Below the pieces are notes generated by a model. The model worked only from the letters and a program-made list of their open reading frames with translations, was not told the DNA's origin and did not search any database. 20,118 bases of DNA, from NCBI GenBank assembly GCA_019308985.1, contig JAFDHB010000121.1, positions 1 through 20,118 of the forward strand, read 5' to 3'. This DNA comes from Deltaproteobacteria bacterium. Lineage in GTDB: Bacteria > Desulfobacterota > DSM-4660 > Desulfatiglandales > HGW-15. The first letter of the stretch is position 1. Every line of letters starts with the position of its first letter. The translations under genes and the position numbers were made by a program. Below, piece after piece: positions 7,534 to 15,161 of the stretch.

Positions 7534-9177
7534 ATGGCCTATTCCATAAGTCCGGATGGCGAGGAATTCAAGCTCCCGGAGGGGGATGATTATCTCAGGG
7601 AATTCGAGAGGCTGGAGAAACTGGCCGCGAGACACCGCCGGGAGGGGCGCGAGATAGTGGTTGTCATGGGATTGGGCTTTGTGGGCGCCGTGATGGCTGG
7701 CGTGGTTGCGGACTCAGTGGATAAGAAGACCAATACCCCCAACAAGTTCGTCATCGGCATGCAGAGGCCCAGCACCAGGAGTTTTTGGAAGATACCCTTG
7801 CTCAACAGGGGGATATCGCCGGTCAAATCGGAGGATCCTGAAGTGGATCCCTTGATCGAACGTTGTGTCCTGCAAAAGGGAACCCTGACGGCCACCTACA
7901 CCTACGACGCCCTCGGCCTCGCAGATACCCTGGTAGTGGATGTCCAGTGTGACTTCCACAAGGAGGAATTGGGAAATCTCCGCAGCGGGTATGCGGACAT
8001 CAGCGCCCTTGAGGAGAGTTTCAAGATCATTGGACAAAAGATAAACCCCGGATGCCTGGTGCTGATCGAGACCACCGTACCTCCTGGAACCACCGAGTAT
8101 GTGGCCTATCCCCTGATCAAGAAGGCCTTCAAGAAGAGGGGAATCCAGGAAGAACCCCTGCTGGCCCATAGTTTTGAGAGGGTCATGCCTGGTAGGGACT
8201 ATGTGCGCTCCGTGAGGGATTTTTGGAGGGTGTGCAGCGGGATAAACAGGGAAAGCCTGGAAAGGGTAACGGCCTTCCTCTCCGACATCATCAATGTGGA
8301 GCAGTACCCCCTGACGACTCTGGACAAACCGATAGAGAGCGAGACGTGCAAAATCGTTGAAAACAGTTACAGGGCGACCATATTGGCGTTCCTGGATGAA
8401 TGGAGCAGGTTCGCCGAGACCAACGGCGTGGATCTCATCAAGGTCATCAATGCCATAAAGGTGCGGCCCACACACGACAATATCATCTTCCCCGGACCGG
8501 GCATCGGCGGGTACTGCCTCCCGAAGGACGGGGGACTGGGCCTATGGGCTTACAAGCACCTCCTGGGCTTTGAGGGAGATCTCTTCAGGATTACGCCCGA
8601 GGCCATCAACATCAATGATACCAGGGCCCTGCACGTGGCCGAGCTGGTGAGGGACGCACTCAGGAACATGGGGAGGATCGTGGCCGCGTCCCAGGTGACC
8701 ATCCTGGGGGTCTCCTACCGGGAAGGGGTTTCGGACACTCGATACAGCGGCTCAGAGATCATTGTAAGAAAGTTGACGGAAATGGGGGCTGAAATAAGGG
8801 CCCATGACCCCTATGTCAAGCACTGGTGGGAGATAGAAAAGCAGGATACCTACCCGGCCTCCGGGAAGAGCTGGTCAAGGTTTTTCCGCAACCAGGATCA
8901 GTTGAAAGAGTTCCGCATGACGGGAGATTTGGCGGATGCCCTTTATGGGGCTGAGGCCGTTGTCTTTGCCGTACGACACAAGGAATACCTGGACCTGGAA
9001 CCGGACAGGGTGGTTGAAATGGTAGGAGGGCCTGCGGCGATCATTGATTGTTTCGGAATCCTCGAGGACGAAAAGATAGAACGATACTTTGAGTTGGGCT
9101 GCGAGGTGAAGGGCCTGGGCAGGGGTCATGTCAACCGCATCAAGGAAAGGGTTCGCAGGAGGCAGGGGGAGAGATAG
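7534..9177 (+). CDS. UDP-glucose/GDP-mannose dehydrogenase family protein (long form)
   Basis: A 547-aa cytoplasmic NAD-dependent nucleotide-sugar dehydrogenase that would oxidise the C6 alcohol of an NDP-sugar to the uronic acid. The start is supported by AGAGGAG 7 nt upstream. Motifs are the Rossmann fingerprint GLGFVG at 46-51, ETTVPPGTTE at 179-188, ERVMPGR at 215-221, KIVENSYRA at 273-281 and the catalytic-cysteine signature GPGIGGYCLPKD (Cys328). A C-terminal UDP-binding-like domain follows (ILGVSYREGVSDTRYSGSEI onward). Typical members have about 420-450 residues. The excess here comes from a charged extension of about 40 residues before the Rossmann fold and from longer loops, for example around 62-115 and 425-450. 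Substrate (UDP-glucose, UDP-ManNAc or other) cannot be told. Nearest partner by theme is the polysaccharide exporter at 16.9 kb. Confidence 0.88.
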   Translation: MAYSISPDGEEFKLPEGDDYLREFERLEKLAARHRREGREIVVVMGLGFVGAVMAGVVADSVDKKTNTPNKFVIGMQRPSTRSFWKIPLLNRGISPVKSEDPEVDPLIERCVLQKGTLTATYTYDALGLADTLVVDVQCDFHKEELGNLRSGYADISALEESFKIIGQKINPGCLVLIETTVPPGTTEYVAYPLIKKAFKKRGIQEEPLLAHSFERVMPGRDYVRSVRDFWRVCSGINRESLERVTAFLSDIINVEQYPLTTLDKPIESETCKIVENSYRATILAFLDEWSRFAETNGVDLIKVINAIKVRPTHDNIIFPGPGIGGYCLPKDGGLGLWAYKHLLGFEGDLFRITPEAININDTRALHVAELVRDALRNMGRIVAASQVTILGVSYREGVSDTRYSGSEIIVRKLTEMGAEIRAHDPYVKHWWEIEKQDTYPASGKSWSRFFRNQDQLKEFRMTGDLADALYGAEAVVFAVRHKEYLDLEPDRVVEMVGGPAAIIDCFGILEDEKIERYFELGCEVKGLGRGHVNRIKERVRRRQGER

Positions 9178-9361
9178 GGCGCAGGGGGGTGATTTGCGGC
9201 TTTTTCTTGACTTTGTCCCCTTTTCTCTCTATATGGTTTAAGAGATATTCCTTGATATACAACCAAGGTGTAATGTTCTTTGAAGACCCCTTCATTCGTG
9301 CCAGGACAGGAGGTGATAAGAGTCTCTTTTTCTAGCAGGGTAAGGTGCATATCGGTTTCAA
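9178..9361. other. Intergenic region after the dehydrogenase, no gene found
   Basis: AT-richer DNA with no credible frame, no recognised RNA and no clear terminator. It ends where the direct repeat flanking the MITE-like element begins. Confidence 0.5.
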
Positions 9362-9625
9362 TCGTTAACCCTGATGGCTTCGTAAAAAGTCCAATTTTCT
9401 GCGTTGCGCTTCATCCCTGCCCCGTTAAATGGGTGGTCTTGGTGTAGAAGCAAAGGTCGAGAAAGGCGTGGAAACATCATGCCTTCACCTGCATTCGATT
9501 CTGAGTTATTTAACGGTGCGGCGTACGGTAAGTACGCCTCATCACACGAGATTCGCGCGCCTTGAACTTGAAGCTTTTTACTTTGCCATCTCAATTTTGA
9601 CTTTTTACGAGTTCGTTAACCCTGA
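9362..9625. mobile_element. MITE-like element, subfamily 2, with flanking 13-bp direct repeats
   Basis: The body (about 9375-9612) has 12-bp terminal inverted repeats, TCGTAAAAAGTC (9380-9391) and GACTTTTTACGA (9599-9610). Internal GCGTACG...GTACGCC pairing resembles the elements at 4171-4296 and 19996-20118. Identical 13-bp copies of TCGTTAACCCTGA lie just outside each end (9362-9374 and 9613-9625), as expected for a target-site duplication. There is no coding capacity, so a transposase would have to act in trans. Compared with the copy at 19996 it carries about 95 extra bases in one arm. Confidence 0.75.
9422..9516. mobile_element. Nested 95-bp inverted-repeat-ended insert inside the MITE-like element
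   Basis: Bounded by CCGTTAAAT (9422-9430) and its exact reverse complement ATTTAACGG (9508-9516); extending outward, 12 of 14 positions still pair. The related copy at 19996 has only about 14 different bases at this place. It may be a second tiny element inserted into the first, or a divergent arm. Confidence 0.5.
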
Positions 9626-9707
9626 ATCCAGGGATTAGTGTCTTAGTGGCTAGGGAGTTGGAATTCTTGCGTTAAACCTGTAACTTTCGGCTGGAAAGGA
9701 GGTCAAT

Positions 9708-10922
9708 ATGAAAAAGGTATCGGTACTTGTAGCCATCTTGGTCTTTTCGTTTGCCTTTGTGTCCGGTGCAATGGCCCAGGATATAAAGGTCGGAACCCTC
9801 CTGGCCCATACCGGGCCCTTGAAAGAGTTTGGTCCTAACATTCAGAATGGTGTGATTTTGGCTGCCAAGCAAATGGCCGCGGCAGGGCTCAATATCAAGT
9901 TGATCCATGAGGACAGCGAGACGTCGGCCATCCCGGCGACCAATGCGGCCAAGAAACTTGTTGAAGTGGACAGGGTGGTGGCCATCATAGGCGCCCTGTC
10001 GAGCGGGGTCACGGTCCCTGTGGCCGAATCCGTCACTTCCCCCAACAATGTGATCATGATCTCCCCTGCTTCCACCTCACCGCTGATAACCGTATTGCCC
10101 GCTGACAGGGGCAAGGATTTCCTGTTCAGGACATGCCCCTCCGATGCCCTCCAGGGGGTGGTGGCGGGAAAGTTTGCCGCCAGCTACAACAGGACCGCCT
10201 CCATTCTTTATATCAATAATCCTTATGGCCAGGGTCTTGCAGAGACCTTCAAGAAATCCTTTGAAAAGAGGCGCGGCAAAGTCTTGGCCATGGTACCCCA
10301 TGATGAAAAGGCCGCGGAATCCTACACCGCCGAGCTGAGAAAGGCCCTTGCCGGCAATCCTGACAGGTTATGTGCCTTTAGCTACGTGGATCATGCGAGG
10401 GTCTATCTCAAGGAGGCCATCGAGTTCTTCAAGTACAGGCGCTTCCTGTTTTGTGATGGTACCAAGTCAGAAGAGATTATAAAAGCCGTAGGAGCAAAAT
10501 ACCTGGAAGGCCAGATGGGTACGGCTCCGGGTACGGCAGGTGGTGAGTCCTATGTCATATTCAGTTCGGACTACAGGATGGAGTTCGGAAGGCTGCCGCC
10601 CTTGCCCTTCATTACCAATGCCTATGACGGGCTTGCGGTGATCGGGGTCGCTGCTTACGCGGCCAAGGTGAAGGGTCTGCCCCTTACCTCCGTCAACATA
10701 AGAGACCACCTGAGGGAGGTGGCAAACCCGCCTGGAGAGATCATCAAGCCGGGTGAGTTCAAGAAGGCCTTTGCCCTCCTGAGGCAGGGCAAGAAGATCA
10801 ACTATGAGGGTGCGGCCGGCTCGGTTGATTTTGACGGGAACGGCGATGTAATCACACCTATTGAGATCTGGAAATATTCCAAGGGCAAGATCGTCACCGT
10901 GAGAATAGAGCACGTCTTCTAG
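9708..10922 (+). CDS. livK: Periplasmic substrate-binding protein of a branched-chain amino-acid type ABC transporter
   Basis: A 404-aa type I periplasmic binding protein (Peripla_BP_6/Leu-Ile-Val-binding family). A clear signal peptide MKKVSVLVAILVFSFAFVSG ends AMAQ before DIKVGTLLAHTGPLKEFGP. Other family features are VAIIGALSSGVTVPVAE, an SPASTSP segment, a DFLFRTCPSD segment and NPYGQGLAETFK. The start has a strong AAGGAGG 5 nt upstream. It faces the livGFHM genes tail-to-tail instead of heading the operon, and it has its own intrinsic terminator. The ligand may be a branched-chain amino acid or another compound such as an amide, urea or aromatic acid; the sequence does not decide this. 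The livK symbol is by family and context only. Confidence 0.9.
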   Translation: MKKVSVLVAILVFSFAFVSGAMAQDIKVGTLLAHTGPLKEFGPNIQNGVILAAKQMAAAGLNIKLIHEDSETSAIPATNAAKKLVEVDRVVAIIGALSSGVTVPVAESVTSPNNVIMISPASTSPLITVLPADRGKDFLFRTCPSDALQGVVAGKFAASYNRTASILYINNPYGQGLAETFKKSFEKRRGKVLAMVPHDEKAAESYTAELRKALAGNPDRLCAFSYVDHARVYLKEAIEFFKYRRFLFCDGTKSEEIIKAVGAKYLEGQMGTAPGTAGGESYVIFSSDYRMEFGRLPPLPFITNAYDGLAVIGVAAYAAKVKGLPLTSVNIRDHLREVANPPGEIIKPGEFKKAFALLRQGKKINYEGAAGSVDFDGNGDVITPIEIWKYSKGKIVTVRIEHVF

Positions 10923-10950
10923 CCGGCACTATGGATCGTCGCGGGAAATG

Positions 10951-10977
10951 GGGGAGCCGGGAAAGGTTCCCCTTTTT
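10951..10977 (+). terminator. Intrinsic terminator of the binding-protein gene
   Basis: GGGGAGCC (10951-10958), a 6-nt GGGAAA loop, then GGTTCCCC (10965-10972), followed by TTTTT. The 8-bp stem has one G:T wobble. It lies 29 nt after the livK stop. Confidence 0.85.
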
Positions 10978-11012
10978 GTGCTCTCTAAGCATTGACCTCT
11001 TCCGCTGTACGA

Positions 11013-11095
11013 GCGGCATCTTGCCGCGATCCCGTAACCTTGAACTTTGAACCCTGAACTTTGAACCCTGAACCTTGAGTGCCGCCTTTGGCGGC
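11013..11095. repeat. Most complete REP/heptamer composite module (locus 4)
   Basis: The left hairpin is GCGGCA-TCT-TGCCGC (11013-11027). Six heptamers follow at 11038-11079 (CCTTGAA, CTTTGAA, CCCTGAA, CTTTGAA, CCCTGAA, CCTTGAG), then one T, then the right hairpin GCCGCC-TTT-GGCGGC (11081-11095). The CGATCCCGTAACC between hairpin and array is identical to the reverse complement at locus 1. It fills the space between the convergent livK and livM genes; the livM stop is about 18 bp from the right hairpin. Confidence 0.85.
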
Positions 11096-11112
11096 AGACC
11101 AGACAGACCAGC

Positions 11113-12081
11113 CTATTCCATCATCTTGGAGATCTTCTTCTCCTCGCCCAGAAGCCCCTGGGGTCTGTACACGAGGATGATTTCCAGCAGGATGCCGATG
11201 ATGAGAAACCTGATGTAAGGCGCCCTGGCCTTCAGGGTATAGGGTAGTAAGTCTGTCAGAAATTTGGTCCCAATCCATATACCCCACATCACATACGCCC
11301 CCAAAACCGCTCCCTTGTTGTTTCCGCTGCCCCCGGCCATCAACATGACCCATATGATGAAGGTGCCGTAAAGGGGGGTGAATACGTCAGGGGAGATCGC
11401 CTTGGTGTAATGGGCATAGAGGGCCCCTCCGATGCCCATTATCATTGAACCGAAGACCAGGGACTGCATCTTGAACCTGAAGACGTCCTTTCCGCTCGTG
11501 GCGGCGGAGACCTCGTCTTCACGGACGGCGCGGAGCACCCTGCCCCAGGGGGACCTGATGGCCCGCTCTATGAGCAGGTAGATGACAAACATTATCAAGA
11601 GGACGATCACCAGGTAGACGTAGTTGTAATGTCTCGGATCCACCAGGCCCTGAAAGGGCTGGGGAAGGCCCATCAAGCCCCTGGGGCCGTTGGCCAGCCA
11701 GTGCTCGTTGTTGAAGATGAGGCGGAATGTCTCGGCAATGCCGATTGTTGCTATGGCGAGATAGTCTTCCCGCAACCTGAGGGTCGGAATACCGATAAGG
11801 AAGGCGATAATACCGGAGACCATGGCTGCACCTAGCAAGCCAAAGATGAAGGGAAGGTCCAGGCCCATTATCTGGTGGACATACTGGGCATACACGCCGG
11901 TGGGTTTAGGTGTAGTGATCATGGCGGAAGTGTAAGCACCGATACAGAAAAAACCCGCAATGCCGATATTGAACAACCCCGTGTAGCCCCACTGTATGTT
12001 CAATCCCAGACAGAATACCGCATAGATACCTGCCATGATGGCGAGGGACACCAGGTAGGCGATGAGACCGCTGATCTCCAT
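11113..12081 (-). CDS. livM: Branched-chain amino-acid type ABC transporter permease LivM
   Basis: A 322-aa inner-membrane permease of the LivM/BraE family with about eight to ten hydrophobic segments. Family signatures are GLNIQWGYTGLFNIGIAGFF near the N-terminus, LREDYLAIATIGIAE at 103-117, and the cytoplasmic EAA-type loop around SPWGRVLRAVREDEVSAATSG followed by FGSMIMGIGGALYA. The C-terminus RPQGLLGEEKKISKMME is typical. The start codon overlaps the livH stop by one base (TAATG), indicating translational coupling. It is the last gene of the livGFHM operon. Confidence 0.94.
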   Translation of the reverse strand: MEISGLIAYLVSLAIMAGIYAVFCLGLNIQWGYTGLFNIGIAGFFCIGAYTSAMITTPKPTGVYAQYVHQIMGLDLPFIFGLLGAAMVSGIIAFLIGIPTLRLREDYLAIATIGIAETFRLIFNNEHWLANGPRGLMGLPQPFQGLVDPRHYNYVYLVIVLLIMFVIYLLIERAIRSPWGRVLRAVREDEVSAATSGKDVFRFKMQSLVFGSMIMGIGGALYAHYTKAISPDVFTPLYGTFIIWVMLMAGGSGNNKGAVLGAYVMWGIWIGTKFLTDLLPYTLKARAPYIRFLIIGILLEIILVYRPQGLLGEEKKISKMME

Positions 12082-12992
12082 TAGCTGCTCCCTCCGAATA
12101 TGCCCTTTGGCCTGATAAGGAGGATAATAATCATTATCATAAAGGCGACCGCTGGCTTATAAGTCGGCATGAGAAAGGCGGTGGAAAGTTGCTGTGCCAC
12201 TCCTATGATCAATCCCCCGAGCAGGGCCCCGTACATGTTTCCTATGCTGCCCAGGATCGTGGCGGCAAAGAGGGGAATAAGGAATTTCCAGCCCATGTCA
12301 GGCTGCAACTGGACATCAATGCCGTAGAGTATGCCTCCGGCCGCGGCGAGGCAGCCGCCTATGGCCCAGGTCCATATGATGATTCTTTCCGTGTCGATGC
12401 CTGAGACCCTTGCCAAATCCATATTGTCCGCCGTTGCCCTCATTGCCTTTCCCATCCGGGTATTCTTGAGGAAAAGGTGAAGCAGGGTAATCAGCACGAA
12501 CACGACGACGAGGATGAGGATCTGGTCCGGGCGGATCTTGATGCCCAAGGGGCCTTCGAGGGCGGGCCTCAGAAGCCCCGGCCTGTAAAACAAGGAGTCC
12601 GCCCCCGCGAATATATATATGATCATCCTTATGATAAAGGCTGCGCCCAGGGACGACATGGCCAGGATCACCATGCCGCTCCGTTTCCTGCGCAGTTTCT
12701 GGTACAGGATGCGGTCGAGCAGCACCGTCACGCAGGCCACCGCTGCCATGGAGAAGGGGAATGCGATGAGCATGCGCCAACCAAAGGAAAGCACGCCGAA
12801 GTTTGTGTCCGGCACCCCAAGCCAGGAAAGGACTCCTGATACCATGAAAAGGGCGAAATAGGCCCCTGCCGACATGAGGTCGCCGTGGGCGAAATTGGCG
12901 AAGCGAATGATACCGAATACCAGGGTGAGGCCGATTGCGCCCAGGGAAATGATGGACCCCAGTACGATACCGTAAACAAACAGCTCTAACAC
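12081..12992 (-). CDS. livH: Branched-chain amino-acid type ABC transporter permease LivH
   Basis: A 303-aa permease pairing with LivM. The N-terminus LFVYGIVLGSIISLGAIGLT leads into the family signature FGIIRFANFAHGDLMSAGAY. Later features are LHLFLKNTRMGKAMRATADN with DLARVSGIDTERIIIWTWAI (coupling loop) and the C-terminal RPKGIFGGSS. Eight or so membrane segments are evident. It starts 2 nt after the livF stop and ends overlapping the livM start. Confidence 0.94.
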   Translation of the reverse strand: MLELFVYGIVLGSIISLGAIGLTLVFGIIRFANFAHGDLMSAGAYFALFMVSGVLSWLGVPDTNFGVLSFGWRMLIAFPFSMAAVACVTVLLDRILYQKLRRKRSGMVILAMSSLGAAFIIRMIIYIFAGADSLFYRPGLLRPALEGPLGIKIRPDQILILVVVFVLITLLHLFLKNTRMGKAMRATADNMDLARVSGIDTERIIIWTWAIGGCLAAAGGILYGIDVQLQPDMGWKFLIPLFAATILGSIGNMYGALLGGLIIGVAQQLSTAFLMPTYKPAVAFMIMIIILLIRPKGIFGGSS

Positions 12993-12994
12993 TT

Positions 12995-13702
12995 CTATCC
13001 CCCCAGGTAGAGGCGACCGACCTCCTCGTTTTCCAGCAGGGCCTTGCCGGAGTCGTCCAGGACATTGCGGCCCATTGCCAGCACGTAGCCATGATGGGCC
13101 ATCTTGAGGGCCTCCCTTGCGTTTTGCTCGACTATGATCATTGATACCCCCGTTCTGTTGATTTCCACGATCTTCTCAAAAATATCCGAAACTATGATCG
13201 GCGCCAAGCCCGCGGATGGTTCGTCCAGGAGAAGGACCCGGGGGTCCAGCATGAGGGCCCTTCCCATGGCGACCATTTGCCTTTGGCCCCCTGAGAGTTG
13301 CCCTGCCTTCTGATTCCTCTTGGATCGCAGCACGGGAAAGAGATCATATATCTCCTCGAGGCGGTCGCTGTAATCGTCCCTGCGGATAAAGGCACCCATC
13401 TCCAGGTTTTCCTGGATGGTGAGGGATGGAAACACGTTCTCTACCTGAGGGACATAACTGAGACCCTTCCTCGCAATCCTGTCGGGCTTGAGCCCGGTGA
13501 TGTCTTCCTCCCTGAATGAAATCTTGCCGGTCCTGGGCGTGAGGAGACCGAATATGGTCTTGAGGAGGGTGGATTTCCCTGCCCCGTTGGGTCCTATGAT
13601 AGAAACGATCTGTCCCTCGTGAACCTTGATGTCCACACCATGGAGGATATCCACCTCCGTGGTATAGCCTGCTGTTACCTTTTCCGCCCTGAGTATGATC
13701 AT
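12995..13702 (-). CDS. livF: Branched-chain amino-acid type ABC transporter ATP-binding protein LivF
   Basis: A 235-aa ATPase of the LivF family. Walker A GPNGAGKST is at 37-45, the Q-loop region SYVPQVENVFPSL near 82-94, the ABC signature LSGGQ at 136-140 and Walker B VLLLDEPSAGLAP at 156-168. The length and the start MIILRAEKVTAGYTTEVDIL are typical. It overlaps the livG stop by 4 bp (ATGA), so the two ATPases are translationally coupled and probably form the NBD heterodimer. Confidence 0.95.
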   Translation of the reverse strand: MIILRAEKVTAGYTTEVDILHGVDIKVHEGQIVSIIGPNGAGKSTLLKTIFGLLTPRTGKISFREEDITGLKPDRIARKGLSYVPQVENVFPSLTIQENLEMGAFIRRDDYSDRLEEIYDLFPVLRSKRNQKAGQLSGGQRQMVAMGRALMLDPRVLLLDEPSAGLAPIIVSDIFEKIVEINRTGVSMIIVEQNAREALKMAHHGYVLAMGRNVLDDSGKALLENEEVGRLYLGG

Positions 13703-14460
13703 CTGTATTGTCCGCCCAGGTACGCCTCCAGGACCCTTTCATCTCGTTTGATCTCTTCAGGGGTCCCCTCGGCCAGTTTTCGCCCTTCGCTCATGACGAT
13801 CACCGGGTTACACAAAGTCATGACCAGGTCCATGTCATGCTCGATGAGGAAAAAGGTGATGCCGTTCTCCTCGCGCAGCTTTTCGATATTACTGATCAGC
13901 TTTCGCATCAGGGTGGGGTTCACTCCCGCACCGGGCTCATCCAGGAGCACCATCTTGGGCTCGGCCATGAGGCTCTTGGCCAGTTCCAGAAGCTTTTTCT
14001 GTCCCCCCGAAAGTGCCCCCGCGTATTCGTCTTTGAGGTCTATGAGTTCCACGAACTCAAGAACTTCAAGGGCCTTTTCCTTTATAGCCCTTTCCTGTTC
14101 CTTCACTGCCCCTATCCTGAACCAGGTATTCCAGACCTTTTCCCCCATCTGTTCTCCGGGTATCAGCATGAGGTTTTCCAGGACGGTCATTTGGGGAAAC
14201 TCACGGGTGATCTGAAATGTCCTGTATATTTTCTTTTGGAAGATCTTATGGGGCGGTAGACCCTCTATCTCCTCCCCCTGGAAAAGAATACGGCCCCTGT
14301 CAGGCCTGTAATGGCCGGTGATGACGTTGAACAGGGTAGTCTTGCCTGCCCCGTTGGGTCCTATGAGCCCGGTTATGGAGCCTTCCTTGACCTCGAGGGA
14401 GCAGTCATAAACGGCCATCAGGCCTCCGAAGCTCTTGTCCACGTTTTTCACTTGCAGCAT
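13699..14460 (-). CDS. livG: Branched-chain amino-acid type ABC transporter ATP-binding protein LivG
   Basis: A 253-aa ATPase of the LivG family. The open frame begins at 14478, but the ATG at 14460 (MLQVKNVDKSFGG) has GAGGGG 5 nt upstream while the first ATG has none, so I use 14460. In this numbering Walker A GPNGAGKT is at 34-41, the LivG-typical TFQITREFPQMTVLENLM segment near 82-99, the ABC signature LSGGQ at 150-154 and Walker B VLLDEPGAGVNP near 171-182. It is the first transporter gene of the minus-strand operon; a 60-aa ORF lies about 120 bp upstream on the same strand. Confidence 0.94.
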   Translation of the reverse strand: MLQVKNVDKSFGGLMAVYDCSLEVKEGSITGLIGPNGAGKTTLFNVITGHYRPDRGRILFQGEEIEGLPPHKIFQKKIYRTFQITREFPQMTVLENLMLIPGEQMGEKVWNTWFRIGAVKEQERAIKEKALEVLEFVELIDLKDEYAGALSGGQKKLLELAKSLMAEPKMVLLDEPGAGVNPTLMRKLISNIEKLREENGITFFLIEHDMDLVMTLCNPVIVMSEGRKLAEGTPEEIKRDERVLEAYLGGQYR

Positions 14461-14578
14461 CAATACCCCTCGGATCATGAACAGTATGCGATGCCCTAAA
14501 GGAGTCTAACTTATTGAAAGCATGGAAAACTCTCTATTCCGAGACAAGTAGTGAAGCACCCGCAAAATATGGCCGGGG

Positions 14579-14761
14579 TCAATCATCTTCAACCATGTAA
14601 CTTTTCAGTTTCTCTTTCAGACTATCGGGCCAGAGGTCTTCGTGGAGGAAGGCACGGATTTCCTCCCTGCTCAGTGATTGAACTATATGCCTGGGAAGGC
14701 TCCTGAGGGCTTCCAGCCTTTCAGGGTACGGTATGTGAGACGGTTGGTCTTTTTCGTCCAT
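14579..14761 (-). CDS. Small hypothetical protein, 60 aa
   Basis: Not recognised. A soluble, charged 60-residue frame (starts MDEKDQPSHIPYPERLEALR, ends MVEDD) with helix-forming stretches such as SREEIRAFLHEDLWPDSLKE and no signal peptide or membrane segment. AAGGGA lies about 7 nt before the ATG, which supports translation. Its position upstream of livG on the same strand would make it the first gene of the liv operon, but a 118-bp gap separates them and no function can be assigned. It could also be a chance frame; the good ribosome-binding site and gene-like composition argue against that. Confidence 0.55.
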   Translation of the reverse strand: MDEKDQPSHIPYPERLEALRSLPRHIVQSLSREEIRAFLHEDLWPDSLKEKLKSYMVEDD

Positions 14762-15034
14762 GGTGTTATCCCTTGAATTATAATCTCAGAATGTTCAAAG
14801 TTGACGAGCTCATAAAATGTCAAGAATTTCCGTTTTCCGTGATTCCGGGCCCGCCGGATTCTTCATTTCTTTTACCCATAACCCATTTGCGTAACAAAGT
14901 AAACAGAATAAAATGCAGGTCATGGTCAGCGAAATAGACCCAAAAAAAGGCCCTGTTTTGGACCGAGGCAACCGTGTTGCCGGTCCTAATTGACCAAGAA
15001 AACCAAAAATCAGGTCGACTCCCACCTCTCTACA
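14762..15034. other. Divergent intergenic region between the liv side and the receiver gene, no gene found
   Basis: No credible frame. A TTGACA reads on the minus strand at 14823-14818 but without a convincing -10. TTGAC-N13-GTCAA forms an inverted repeat at 14801-14823. A strong bulged hairpin lies at 14960-14986. Promoters for the minus-strand 60-aa gene and liv operon are expected here but were not pinned down. Confidence 0.4.
14960..14986. other. Bulged hairpin in the divergent intergenic region
   Basis: GGACC (14960-14964), bulge GA, GGCAAC (14967-14972), loop CGT, GTTGCC (14976-14981), GGTCC (14982-14986). Eleven base pairs in total, with no adjacent T-run on the plus strand. Function unknown. 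Confidence 0.4.
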
Positions 15035-15063
15035 TTGACTATGGGTTCTGTAAGGTGTATACA
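15035..15063 (+). promoter_or_regulatory. Sigma-70 type promoter for the receiver-domain gene
   Basis: TTGACT (15035-15040), 17-bp spacer, TATACA (15058-15063). This is 5/6 and 4/6 of consensus with ideal spacing, about 100 bp before the chosen start at 15162. Confidence 0.55.
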
Positions 15064-15161
15064 TCAAGAAAAATGGGGTATTCTGAGGTGCCGCGGAATT
15101 GAGCCTGAGACAGGGTGCCCTTGGAATTTGATATTAGGAACCAGGAATGAGGAGAGAAATC

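Noticed and set aside
9645..9680. Sigma-54 promoter before the binding-protein gene
   Set aside because: TTGGAATTCTTGC looks similar, but GG and GC are 7 bp apart instead of the required 10.
11081..11095. Hairpin as an intrinsic terminator of livM
   Set aside because: The stem is good, but no T-run follows on the minus strand; it is better explained as the conserved right end of the repeat module.
14777..14782. Perfect TATAAT on the minus strand as a promoter for the 60-aa gene
   Set aside because: A start site 7 bp downstream would fall inside or after the ribosome-binding site at about 14767-14774, and no suitable -35 is at 16-18 bp. It is probably chance.
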